Source of the DNA: Rhodospirillaceae bacterium CCH5-H10
GTDB lineage: Bacteria > Pseudomonadota > Alphaproteobacteria > Reyranellales > Reyranellaceae
DNA: 7,547 nucleotides
Direction: 5' to 3'
NCBI GenBank assembly: GCA_001557035.1
Contig: LSKJ01000293.1
Span: 1-7,547, forward strand
Part shown: piece by piece, positions 1 to 6,326 of the stretch
Numbering within the stretch: position 1 is the first letter of the stretch
Layout of the letters: every line of letters starts with the position of its first letter
The notes under the pieces: generated by a model
Seen by the model: only the letters and a program-made list of their open reading frames with translations
Told to the model about the DNA's origin: nothing
The model's database searches: none
Program-made: the position numbers and the translations under genes

Positions 1-216
1 CATGCGCTTGACCATGGTGCCGTCGGGCAGGGCGATGTCGCCGCCTTTGGCCTCCGGATCGTCGAGCGAGGCCACGAAGGCGGCCGGATCGGCCTCGATG
101 CGCGCCAGTTCCTCGCGCGGCGCCTCGTCGACCCGCACATTGTCGGGCGACCAGCCGCGGCGCAGCGCGTCGGCATAGCCGTCGAGATGGGCGAGATCGG
201 GCACGATGAGCTGCAA
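1..216 (-). CDS. GNAT family N-acetyltransferase, N-terminal part (cut by window edge)
   Basis: Seventy-two codons are open from a TTG at 216-214 to the left edge, where the gene continues. The start is chosen because an AAGGA Shine-Dalgarno (complement of 224-228) lies 7 bases upstream of the TTG. A GTG four codons further in (204-202) is the alternative. The protein begins QLIVPDLAHLDGYADALRRG, continues with a W-S-P-D-N stretch and an acidic D-P-A-A-F-V-A-S-L-D-D segment, and reaches L-P-D-G-T-M-V-K-R near the edge. This opening resembles a group of small GNAT-fold acetyltransferases in which the acetyl-CoA binding motifs lie further downstream, so the catalytic part is not visible and the substrate is unknown. 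The gene is divergent from the HAD hydrolase, with 44 bases between the two starts. The family call rests on recognised N-terminal style only. Confidence 0.65.
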   Translation of the reverse strand, partial: MQLIVPDLAHLDGYADALRRGWSPDNVRVDEAPREELARIEADPAAFVASLDDPEAKGGDIALPDGTMVKRM

Positions 217-223
217 CGGACTA

Positions 224-230
224 TCCTTTC
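224..230 (-). promoter_or_regulatory. Ribosome binding site deciding the TTG start of the GNAT gene
   Basis: On the minus strand the sequence reads GAAAGGA followed by 7 bases and then TTG. No ATG lies in this frame nearby, so this Shine-Dalgarno match is the main reason to prefer the TTG at 216 over the GTG at 204. Confidence 0.5.
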
Positions 231-260
231 GGCGCGGCGGGTGCTGTAGCATGGCCGGCC

Positions 261-884
261 ATGAGTGCCAGCCCCATCCTCGTCCTCGACATCGACGGTG
301 TCGTCTCGCTCGCCCAGCCGGGCTCGCCCAATCCCTGGTATGCGACCTTGAAGGAGGATTGGGGGCTCGATCACGATACCGACCTGGCGCCCGGATTCTT
401 CCTCAAGCCCGAGTTCATGGAAGTGCTGCGCGGCCGGCTCGATCTTTACGTGGCGCTGCACGAATACTTCGAGACCAAGGGCCTGGCCGACCGGTTGGAG
501 GAGTTCGTTTCCTACTGGTTCGAGAAGGACTCCGATATCGACCGCGGCGTCCTGGCCCAGGCCGACACCTGGCGCAAGCGTACGGGCGGCCGTGTCTTCG
601 CGGCGACCAACCAGGAGCATCATCGCATCGCCTATCTGCGCGACCAGCTCGGCCTCGGCGCCCATTTCGACGAGATTGTCTATTCGGCGGCGCTGGGCGT
701 CTGCAAGCCTGATCGGGTTTTTTATACGAACGCCCAGGCGCGCATGGGGGTAACCGTCGCGCAGTCGATCCTGTTCGTCGACGACAAGGCGAGCAACGTC
801 GACGGTGCGCGCATGGCCGGCTGGCGGGCGATGCTCTATCGCGGTCCGGAAAGCCTGGAGCGGGCGCTGGCGGGCTGGGGCTGA
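261..884 (+). CDS. HAD-superfamily hydrolase (haloacid dehalogenase-like)
   Basis: A 207-residue protein with all four HAD motifs. Motif I is L-D-I-D-G-V (nucleophile Asp10, acid/base Asp12), motif II is A-T-N (Thr116-Asn117), motif III is Lys149 in C-K-P-D, and motif IV is V-D-D-K (Asp174-Asp175). The segment between motif I and motif II (about residues 20-105) is the helical cap, as in subfamily I enzymes. Such proteins are soluble Mg-dependent phosphatases or, less often, dehalogenases. The substrate cannot be read from sequence. The start is the ATG at 261, where the protein begins directly before motif I. An ATG ten bases upstream is in another frame. No strong Shine-Dalgarno is visible. 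The gene converges with mdcB and its last 49 bases overlap the mdcB 3' end. Nothing links it functionally to malonate metabolism. Confidence 0.88.
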   Translation: MSASPILVLDIDGVVSLAQPGSPNPWYATLKEDWGLDHDTDLAPGFFLKPEFMEVLRGRLDLYVALHEYFETKGLADRLEEFVSYWFEKDSDIDRGVLAQADTWRKRTGGRVFAATNQEHHRIAYLRDQLGLGAHFDEIVYSAALGVCKPDRVFYTNAQARMGVTVAQSILFVDDKASNVDGARMAGWRAMLYRGPESLERALAGWG

Positions 885-1714
885 GTCTCTCCGCAGGACC
901 GCGAGACGAGGAGCGTGCAGGCCAGCAGGTCGGCACAGCCGCCGGCCGACAGGTTCCGTTCGACGAAGGCGCGATGCAGCGCCTCGGCTTTCTCGAACCA
1001 GCCGGACTGCCGACAACCGCCTTCGGCAAGGAAGCCGGCCGCCGCCTGGCGAACGAAGGACCCGGCCTCCAAGCCGCCGCGATACAGCACCGTCGTGTCG
1101 TCGATCGCGGCCATCAGCGCGAACAGCGTCTCGATGCCGGCGGCATTGTCGTCGAGGCCGGCTTGCCGGGCTGTGCGATAGGCCGGAAGGCCCGTTTCGA
1201 AGACGCCGGGAAAGGCGCGGGCGGCTTCCAGGCGCGCCCCGTCGCGGCCCGTGCGCCGGCGCACCAGCGCGCCATGGCTCGTCTCGCCGTCGCGGGCGGC
1301 ATGGGCCTCGAGGGCGGCACCCCAGGTGTCCTTGAGTGTCGTGCGGACAAGTGCGGGCGAGAGGATATCGGCACGGGACTGTGCGCGGGCGATGGCCGCG
1401 ACGATCATGCCGAGACAGAAGATCGCGCCGCGGTGCGTATTCACGCCGCCGGTCACAGTCAGCATGCCGCGCTCGGCCTCGATGCCGAGGGGCATGAGCA
1501 CCTGTTCGAAAGGCCGGCCCAAGCGTCCGGCAGCCGACAGGGCGGCGAAAGGCTCCAGCAGGGAGTCCGCCGACCGGCACATCAGGGAGAAATCCATGTC
1601 CGTGTGCGCGCCGGAATCGACGGGGCTGACGAGCCCGGGCTTGGGATAGGCCGTCAACTCGTCGCGCATCGCCGTCACGGCGGCGCGCGCCAGAGCGCGA
1701 TCCTGCGGGTTCAT
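836..1714 (-). CDS. mdcB: Triphosphoribosyl-dephospho-CoA synthase MdcB
   Basis: A 292-residue member of the CitG/MdcB family. It joins ATP and 3'-dephospho-CoA to form 2'-(5''-triphosphoribosyl)-3'-dephospho-CoA, the precursor of the prosthetic group of the malonate decarboxylase acyl carrier protein. Family blocks seen in order: Y-P-K-P-G-L-V-S-P-V-D-S-G-A-H-T-D-M-D (residues 23-41), G-V-N-T-H-R-G-A-I-F (90-99), a GALVRRR stretch (148-154), D-D-T-T-V-L-Y-R-G-G (205-214) and E-R-N-L-S-A-G-G-C-A-D-L (252-263). The frame is open upstream to 1801, but the ATG at 1714 is preferred because it overlaps the mdcG stop as ATGA and places the first conserved block at the usual distance. It is the last gene of the operon. 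Its final 20 or so residues, a Ser/Arg/Pro-rich tail, are encoded partly opposite the end of the HAD gene. Confidence 0.93.
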   Translation of the reverse strand: MNPQDRALARAAVTAMRDELTAYPKPGLVSPVDSGAHTDMDFSLMCRSADSLLEPFAALSAAGRLGRPFEQVLMPLGIEAERGMLTVTGGVNTHRGAIFCLGMIVAAIARAQSRADILSPALVRTTLKDTWGAALEAHAARDGETSHGALVRRRTGRDGARLEAARAFPGVFETGLPAYRTARQAGLDDNAAGIETLFALMAAIDDTTVLYRGGLEAGSFVRQAAAGFLAEGGCRQSGWFEKAEALHRAFVERNLSAGGCADLLACTLLVSRSCGETQPQPASARSRLSGPR

Positions 1715-2346
1715 CGTGACAGGCGTGTGCGAGGGGCGAGTTGCAGCGTGTCGATCGACTTCAGCAGCACCTCGTCCTTGTCCTGCAGGATCTCCCGCCA
1801 CTGGACCTCTCCGAGTCCTTCGAAGGAGAGTTCGCCGTCGATCCGGAAGGCGAGGTGCGGCTCCTCCTCGGCGAGCAGGCGGGCGGCGCGATGGGCTTCA
1901 TCGTGGCCGACGACGTCGATCACCACGTCGAGGTCGGAGGCCTCGTGCACATGGCGCTCGCCGGTCAGGGCCTGCCACATCCAGCTTCCATAGACACGGA
2001 TGTCGAGGCCGGCGCTTGTCGCGGCCGCGCGCAGCCGATCGAAAGAGTCCGCCCGTGCCTGCGCCGCGGGACAGCGCGCCACCTCGGCGAGGGCAGGCGG
2101 GCGCGCCTGCCGGACGATGCGATCCGTATCCGTCCAGGCCGCGACGCGGCGCGGTCTCAGTTCGGGATGGGCGGCCTCTGTCGTGCAGAATCCCAGTCCG
2201 GCAGCGGCGCCCTCGTTGCGCCGCCGAGTCACGACGAAGGGGCGCTCCGCCCGGTGCCAAGCCACGGCCCGCGCGCGGTCGTCCGGGGTTGCCGTCTCGG
2301 GAACCTTCGACAGCCAGACCAGCGTGTGACGCCGGAGACCGGTCAT
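1711..2346 (-). CDS. mdcG: Malonate decarboxylase holo-ACP synthase MdcG (phosphoribosyl-dephospho-CoA transferase)
   Basis: A 211-residue nucleotidyltransferase-fold protein. In the known pathway MdcG transfers the phosphoribosyl-dephospho-CoA group made by MdcB onto a serine of apo-MdcC, releasing pyrophosphate. The nucleotidyltransferase signature is in the second half: R-V-Y-G-S-W-M-W-Q (residues 117-125) followed by A-S-D-L-D-V-V-I-D (136-144), with metal-binding Asp138 and Asp140. The N-terminal half starts R-R-H-T-L-V-W-L and has the R-P-F-V-V-T-R-R block at 35-42, typical of MdcG. The length fits the family. The start ATG overlaps the mdcE stop as ATGA (2343-2346), and the stop overlaps the mdcB start (1711-1714). 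No good Shine-Dalgarno precedes the start, which suggests translational coupling to mdcE. Confidence 0.92.
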   Translation of the reverse strand: MTGLRRHTLVWLSKVPETATPDDRARAVAWHRAERPFVVTRRRNEGAAAGLGFCTTEAAHPELRPRRVAAWTDTDRIVRQARPPALAEVARCPAAQARADSFDRLRAAATSAGLDIRVYGSWMWQALTGERHVHEASDLDVVIDVVGHDEAHRAARLLAEEEPHLAFRIDGELSFEGLGEVQWREILQDKDEVLLKSIDTLQLAPRTRLSR

Positions 2347-3083
2347 CGCGCCGATTCGGCGAGGACCTTCTTCCGGATGTCGAGGGCGAGCTTGCGGCCG
2401 CCGCGCTTCTTGCCGAGTTCGGCGCGGTTGTCCTCGGACGTCGCCGTCGCGATCGCCTGCGCCAGTTTGGCCTGCACGTCATCCTTGGCCGTCCAGACTT
2501 CCTCGACACCTCCGAGGAGCGCGAAGGGTGCCGCGCCGAATTCAAGCGACGGCATGGTCTTCGAGAGCTTCTGGAGCACGGGCGCCGGGATCTTGGTGAC
2601 GGCGGACATGGCGGCGATCGGCATCAGGCCGACGCTGGCCTGTTCGAGCGCGTAGATGCGGTCGGCGAACATGCCGTAGCAGAGGAAGGCGCCGCCGACG
2701 GCCTGGCCGGTCGCGACGGTGATCAGCTTGTGGCCCTTGCGCCGCGCCAGCTCGAGGCACGAGAGGAGATGGCCGAAGTAGCTGGCGAGCCCCAGCATCT
2801 CGGCAACCCGGTTCGGCTCCTGGCCGGCGCTGTCGACCAACATGACGATCGGCGTCTTGGGCTGGCGCTCGATGCACTCGATCACATGCGCGGCAATGCG
2901 CAGGGCGGCTGCGTTGTCGATGTAGGTGCCGTCGCAGGTGCCGACGACGCAGACCGACTTGCCATCGACCATGGCATAGCCTGCCAGCACGGACTTCTCG
3001 ATCGAGATGCCCTTGGCGGAGGCACCGAACAGGCGCGCGAGCACGGCGCGGGCGGATGGCTTCTTCGGAGCGGGCTTCTTCAT
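2343..3083 (-). CDS. mdcE: Malonate decarboxylase gamma subunit MdcE
   Basis: A 246-residue crotonase/carboxyltransferase-fold protein. With MdcD it forms the malonyl-S-ACP decarboxylase, removing CO2 from malonyl bound to MdcC to regenerate acetyl-S-ACP. Recognisable blocks are V-D-S-A-G-Q-E-P-N-R-V-A-E-M-L-G (residues 83-98), A-T-G-Q-A-V-G-G-A-F-L-C-Y-G (124-137), the site of the glycine-rich oxyanion-hole region, and V-G-L-M-P-I-A-A-M-S (151-160). The first 11 residues are Lys/Pro-rich and look like a disordered leader. The region from about 20 aligns with the family start. The ATG at 3083 lies 3 bases after the mdcD stop, with a GGAAG purine stretch just upstream. It overlaps mdcG by four bases. 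No broken motif is seen. Confidence 0.93.
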   Translation of the reverse strand: MKKPAPKKPSARAVLARLFGASAKGISIEKSVLAGYAMVDGKSVCVVGTCDGTYIDNAAALRIAAHVIECIERQPKTPIVMLVDSAGQEPNRVAEMLGLASYFGHLLSCLELARRKGHKLITVATGQAVGGAFLCYGMFADRIYALEQASVGLMPIAAMSAVTKIPAPVLQKLSKTMPSLEFGAAPFALLGGVEEVWTAKDDVQAKLAQAIATATSEDNRAELGKKRGGRKLALDIRKKVLAESAR

Positions 3084-3086
3084 GAC

Positions 3087-3962
3087 CTACTTCCCACGCT
3101 TGGCGAGAGCGGCGAACTCTGGCCCCGAGGCCAACGAGGCGGCTTCGACGTTGCGCACGCCCATTCCCTTCCAGACGGCATTCGGATCCTCGGTCGCACC
3201 GAATTTCTTCAGGCGCTTCTGCAGCTCCTTCTGGCGCGCCTTGACCGAGCCGAGGCTGACCGCGCTCGACTTGCCGATGAACTTCGCGATCGCGTCGCGC
3301 ACGGCTTCGGGGGCGTCATGTACGAGCGCGTCGGCATCGCCCAGCAGGTACTTGGTCTTGCCGCCGCTCGTCTTCCACACCAGGGCACGATTGGCCGAGT
3401 CGTAGGCCTTCTTGCCCATCCACTTCTCGATCACGATGGGGCCGGAAATGCCCAGGCGCCCGTGCTCGGTCATGACGCGGAAATCGCAGCAGGTCGACAG
3501 GATGCCGATGCCGCCATAGGCGCCGATGTCGGTGGCGATGACGGCGATGGTCGGGACCTTGAGGGCTCGGCATTCGAAGATCGCGCGCATCGTCTCGGCA
3601 ATGGCGATCTCGCCGGCAGAACCTTCATGCAGGCGCACGCCGCCGCTCTCGACGAGCAGGACGCACGGGATCTTGTCGCGCGCCGCCGCCTTGAATAGGC
3701 CGGTGAGCTTGGCGCCGTGGATCTCGCCGACGGCACCGCCGACGAACTGGCCGACCTGGGCCGCCAGATAGACCTTCTTGCCGCCGATCTTGGCGTGCCC
3801 GATCACGACGCCGTCGTCGAACGACACCGGGATGCCGAGCTGGGCGAGATAGGGGCTGGTGATACGCTCGGGCGGCGGCAGCAGCTCGACGAAGGAGCCG
3901 GGATCGGCGATGGCCGCGATGCGCTGGCGTGCGGTCTGTTCGTGGAAGAGTGCGCCGCTCAT
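3087..3962 (-). CDS. mdcD: Malonate decarboxylase beta subunit MdcD
   Basis: A 291-residue carboxyltransferase-fold protein related to the acetyl-CoA carboxylase beta subunit, partner of MdcE in decarboxylation of malonyl-S-ACP. Seen in order: an F-V-E-L-L-P-P-P-E-R block (residues 24-33), G-Q-F-V-G-G-A-V-G-E-I-H-G (71-83), V-E-S-G-G-V-R-L-H-E-G (104-114) and Y-G-G-I-G-I-L-S-T-C-C-D-F-R-V-M (149-164), then G-I-S-G-P-I-V-I-E (171-179). The C-terminal 60 residues are Lys/Arg-rich and helical in character. The frame stays open upstream to 4499, but the ATG at 3962 is preferred: it overlaps the mdcC stop as ATGA, has an AAGGG Shine-Dalgarno 6 bases upstream, and gives the expected family N-terminus. 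It is followed after 3 bases by mdcE. Confidence 0.94.
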   Translation of the reverse strand: MSGALFHEQTARQRIAAIADPGSFVELLPPPERITSPYLAQLGIPVSFDDGVVIGHAKIGGKKVYLAAQVGQFVGGAVGEIHGAKLTGLFKAAARDKIPCVLLVESGGVRLHEGSAGEIAIAETMRAIFECRALKVPTIAVIATDIGAYGGIGILSTCCDFRVMTEHGRLGISGPIVIEKWMGKKAYDSANRALVWKTSGGKTKYLLGDADALVHDAPEAVRDAIAKFIGKSSAVSLGSVKARQKELQKRLKKFGATEDPNAVWKGMGVRNVEAASLASGPEFAALAKRGK

Positions 3963-4282
3963 TTGTCGCCCTTGGTCAGATGGTCGTAGGCCTGGCGCAG
4001 GCGCAGATTGACGAGCACGGGCGGTGCGCCCTGGTCGTTGATCGTCACCTTGGTACCGCCGGCCGGATAATGGTGGGCGAAGTCGGCAAGGGCCGCGAGC
4101 CACGAGGCCTTGTAGCCCGGGATCGAGGTCTCGACGTGACACTCCATCATGGTGTTGGGCCGGCCGCCGCGCTCGAGCAGCACTTCGAGATTGCCGGATC
4201 CGACCACGCCGGCCAGCGCCCACGGCTTGGCCGCCTTCGAGGGCAGGGGCTTTGACGGGAAAGCCTTCGCGAACTTTTCCAT
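3959..4282 (-). CDS. mdcC: Malonate decarboxylase acyl carrier protein MdcC (delta subunit)
   Basis: A 107-residue acyl carrier protein that carries the acetyl and malonyl thioesters in the decarboxylation cycle. The modification site is the block L-A-G-V-V-G-S-G-N-L-E-V-L, with Ser29 as the expected attachment residue for phosphoribosyl-dephospho-CoA. The family commonly has Ser-Gly-Asp here; this protein has Ser-Gly-Asn. The remainder, including I-N-D-Q-G-A-P-P-V-L-V-N-L-R-L-R-Q-A (residues 81-98), matches the MdcC/CitD-like fold, which is unrelated to the usual phosphopantetheine carriers. It lies 11 bases after mdcA and overlaps mdcD by four bases. An AGGA sequence on the minus strand lies 9 bases ahead of the ATG. 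Its place directly after mdcA, with no mdcB between them, is part of the rearranged order noted elsewhere. Confidence 0.93.
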   Translation of the reverse strand: MEKFAKAFPSKPLPSKAAKPWALAGVVGSGNLEVLLERGGRPNTMMECHVETSIPGYKASWLAALADFAHHYPAGGTKVTINDQGAPPVLVNLRLRQAYDHLTKGDK

Positions 4283-4293
4283 TTGTGACGGTC

Positions 4294-5943
4294 CTACCAG
4301 TCAACGAATTGCGAGGGCGGGTCGTAGAGGCCGTTGGACCACCGGACGAGACCCTTGATGTCCTGCGTGGCGAGCAGGCTGCGGCTCGCCTCCGACGGGC
4401 GCACGCCGACATCCTCAGGCAGTTGCACGATGCCGCGGGCGCGCAGGTCTTCCGTCTGGCGCTTCTTCCGCTTGAGGCCGACCGGCGTGTAGCCGGCAAC
4501 CGCGCGGATCGCCGCCTGGCGTTCTTCGATCGAGCGGCAGGCTGCGAGGTTGGCGATGCCTTCCTCGGTGACGATGTGCGTGACGTCGTCGCCGTAGATC
4601 ATCACCGGCGTGACGCCATGCAGCGCCTTGCGGATGCTTGGGTCGGTCGCGTCGAGTTCCTCGACGAAGGTCGGCACGCGGCCGGCCTGGAAGGTTTCGA
4701 CCATCTGGACCACCAGTTTGCGGCCAGGTGGCGAGCCGGGGCCGGGATTGGCTTCCGCTCCGGCCTTCAGCCAGGCCTTGGTCGGATGGCGCCTGCCGGT
4801 CGGCTGGCAGCCCATGTTGGGCGCACCGCCGAAGCCGGTGATGCGGTTCTTGGAGACGGTCGAGGAGTTGCCGTTGATGTCGATCTGCAGCGAGGCGCCG
4901 ATGAACATGTCGATCGCGTAGTGGCCGGCAAGCTGGCCCATCGCGCGGTTGGAATGGAAGCTGCCGTCGCGGCCGGTGAAGAACACGTCGGAGCGGGCGG
5001 CGGTGTAGCGTTCCATACCGACTTCACCGCCCACGGCGAAGACGCTCTCCACCCAGCCCGATTCGATGGCTGGGATCAGGGTCGGCAGGGGATTGACCAT
5101 CCAGTACTTGCAGATCTTGCCCTTGAGGCCCAGCCGCTCGCCGTAGGTCGGCAGCAGCAGCTCGATGGCCGCCGTGTTGAAGCCGACGCCGTGGTTCAGC
5201 GACTGCACCTCGTACTTCTCGTAGATGCCGCGCAGCGCGACCATCGCCATGAGCACCTGCACGTCGGTGATGGCGGCGGGATCGCGCGTGAACAGCGCCT
5301 GCAGGTGCATGGGGTAGGGGGCCTGGACCACGAGGTCGACCTGGTCGGCCGGGATGTCGATGCGCGGCAGCTTGTCGACGATCTCGTTCACCTGGGCGAA
5401 CACGATGCCGTCGGAGAAGGCGGTCGGCTCGACGATCGCGGGCGTCTCCTCGGTGTTGGCGGCGAGGAACAGGTTGCCCTTGCGGTCGGCCTTCGCGGCC
5501 GCGATCAGCGCGACCCGCGGGGTCAGGTCGATGTAATAGCGCGCGTAGAGTTCGTTGTAGGTGTGGATGGCGCCGACGGGGAATTTCTTCGCCTTGACGA
5601 GGTCGGCGACGGCGCCGCCCTGCGGGCCGGCGTAGCAGAAGTCGACCTGCTTGATCATGCCCTTCTTGAACAGATCGATATGGGCCGGCAGGGTGATGCA
5701 GGACATCACCAGGTGAATGTCGCGCAGGTCCTTCTTTTCCAGCGTGGCGAGCTGGTTGGCGAGGAAATCCGCCTGCTTCTGGTTGTCGCCCTCGAGACAG
5801 AGGATGTCGCCGGGCTCGATGATGCGCCGGAGGATCTCGGGCACCTTGTCGGGGCTCACGAACTTGCCGCGGGCCAGCTTGCCCACGCGCTCGATCCGCT
5901 GGGCCTTGTTCTGGCGGCGCAATGCCGTTTTTGCAGTGATCAT
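4294..5943 (-). CDS. mdcA: Malonate decarboxylase alpha subunit MdcA (acetyl-S-ACP:malonate ACP transferase)
   Basis: A 549-residue CoA-transferase-fold protein, full length for the family. It swaps the acetyl group on MdcC for malonate, releasing acetate and forming malonyl-S-ACP. Typical stretches are C-L-E-G-D-N-Q-K-Q-A-D-F-L (residues 49-61), A-N-T-E-E-T-P-A-I-V-E-P-T-A-F (162-176), L-N-H-G-V-G-F-N-T-A-A-I-E-L-L (249-263), V-G-G-E-V-G-M-E-R-Y (304-313) and F-G-G-A-P-N-M-G (371-378), ending at F-V-D-W. The frame is open upstream to 6132, but the ATG at 5943 is chosen: an AAAGG Shine-Dalgarno sits 4 bases before it and the extra upstream codons overlap the cupin gene on the other strand. 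It is the first gene of the operon, so the promoter should lie just upstream, in the 52 bases shared with the cupin. The protein is soluble, with no membrane segment. Confidence 0.95.
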   Translation of the reverse strand: MITAKTALRRQNKAQRIERVGKLARGKFVSPDKVPEILRRIIEPGDILCLEGDNQKQADFLANQLATLEKKDLRDIHLVMSCITLPAHIDLFKKGMIKQVDFCYAGPQGGAVADLVKAKKFPVGAIHTYNELYARYYIDLTPRVALIAAAKADRKGNLFLAANTEETPAIVEPTAFSDGIVFAQVNEIVDKLPRIDIPADQVDLVVQAPYPMHLQALFTRDPAAITDVQVLMAMVALRGIYEKYEVQSLNHGVGFNTAAIELLLPTYGERLGLKGKICKYWMVNPLPTLIPAIESGWVESVFAVGGEVGMERYTAARSDVFFTGRDGSFHSNRAMGQLAGHYAIDMFIGASLQIDINGNSSTVSKNRITGFGGAPNMGCQPTGRRHPTKAWLKAGAEANPGPGSPPGRKLVVQMVETFQAGRVPTFVEELDATDPSIRKALHGVTPVMIYGDDVTHIVTEEGIANLAACRSIEERQAAIRAVAGYTPVGLKRKKRQTEDLRARGIVQLPEDVGVRPSEASRSLLATQDIKGLVRWSNGLYDPPSQFVDW

Positions 5944-5995
5944 GTTGCCTTTTTGGTCTATCCGTCGATGACGGTCAATGTGGTAGAGCGAAGCA
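5944..5995. promoter_or_regulatory. Divergent intergenic region between mdcA and the cupin gene
   Basis: These 52 bases separate the two starts and must hold, or overlap, the start signals for the minus-strand malonate decarboxylase operon and the plus-strand cupin/dehydrogenase pair. It is less GC-rich than the genes. It contains the mdcA Shine-Dalgarno (AAAGG, complement of 5948-5952) and an inverted repeat at 5962-5974. On the minus strand a TTGACC hexamer (5973-5978) resembles a -35 box, but no convincing -10 follows at the usual spacing. Promoter elements may extend into either gene. Confidence 0.5.
5962..5974. repeat. Perfect inverted repeat ccgtc-gat-gacgg, possible operator
   Basis: Two 5-base arms, ccgtc and gacgg, flank a 3-base centre. 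The repeat lies near the middle of the 52-bp divergent region, 18 bases from the mdcA start and 21 bases from the cupin start. Position and symmetry would suit a dimeric regulator binding between divergent promoters, but arms this short arise often by chance in GC-rich DNA, and no regulator gene is visible to pair with it. Confidence 0.25.
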
Positions 5996-6325
5996 ATGCT
6001 GATGTTTGAGATACCCTTCGGCACGACCGATTGGGAGAGCGTCGAACGCACGGAGCATCCGGGCGAAACCGGCAAGGCATTCTGGCGGACGAGGACGTTC
6101 AACAACATCCGCGTGCGGATGGTCGAGTACACGCCCGGTTATCTCGCCGACCACTGGTGCCAGAAGGGACACATCCTGCTGGTACTCGAGGGCGAACTGT
6201 CGACGGAGCTGGCCGACGGCAGCACGGTCGAACTGAAGCAGGGCCAGAGCTATCAGGTCGCCGACAATACGCTCGGCCATCGTTCGAGCACCGCCAAGGG
6301 TGCCAAACTCTTCATAGTGGACTGA
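5996..6325 (+). CDS. DHCW-motif cupin fold protein
   Basis: A 109-residue single-domain cupin. It opens with I-P-F-G-T-T-D-W and carries the block Y-L-A-D-H-W-C-Q-K-G-H-I (residues 49-60) followed by L-E-G-E-L (64-68). A second half, K-Q-G-Q-S-Y-Q-V-A-D-N (81-91), leads to His95 and the ending K-L-F-I-V-D. Potential metal ligands or active residues are His53, Cys55, His59, Glu65 and His95. This matches the small family usually called DHCW-motif cupin, whose function is not established. The ATG at 5996 is one choice. An ATG two codons on (6002) would give M-F-E-I-P and cannot be excluded; neither has a strong Shine-Dalgarno. The gene is divergent from mdcA and one base upstream of a dehydrogenase, so the two plus-strand genes are probably cotranscribed. 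Confidence 0.88.
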   Translation: MLMFEIPFGTTDWESVERTEHPGETGKAFWRTRTFNNIRVRMVEYTPGYLADHWCQKGHILLVLEGELSTELADGSTVELKQGQSYQVADNTLGHRSSTAKGAKLFIVD

Positions 6326-6326
6326 C

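Noticed and set aside
718..723. Run of six T residues, possible intrinsic terminator
   Set aside because: No stem precedes it, and it lies inside the HAD gene directly after the motif III lysine, encoding part of a conserved stretch.
1716..3698. 660-codon plus-strand open frame opposite mdcG, mdcE and mdcD
   Set aside because: Its translation is Arg/Ala/Gly-rich and lacks any family motif, while the minus strand carries three clearly conserved mdc proteins. It is a by-product of high GC third-position bias.
3087..4499. Longer MdcD reading frame starting far upstream at 4499
   Set aside because: The upstream extension overlaps mdcC and mdcA in a different frame and has Arg/Ser-rich nonsense composition. 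The ATG at 3962 with a Shine-Dalgarno and ATGA overlap fits better.
4252..6009. 585-codon plus-strand open frame opposite mdcA
   Set aside because: The product is low-complexity (His/Val/Asp/Gly/Arg-rich) with no recognisable domain, and it lies antisense to an intact full-length MdcA.
5944..6132. N-terminal extension of MdcA by 63 residues
   Set aside because: The extension would cover the divergent promoter region and the start of the cupin gene, and MdcA family proteins begin close to the chosen start.
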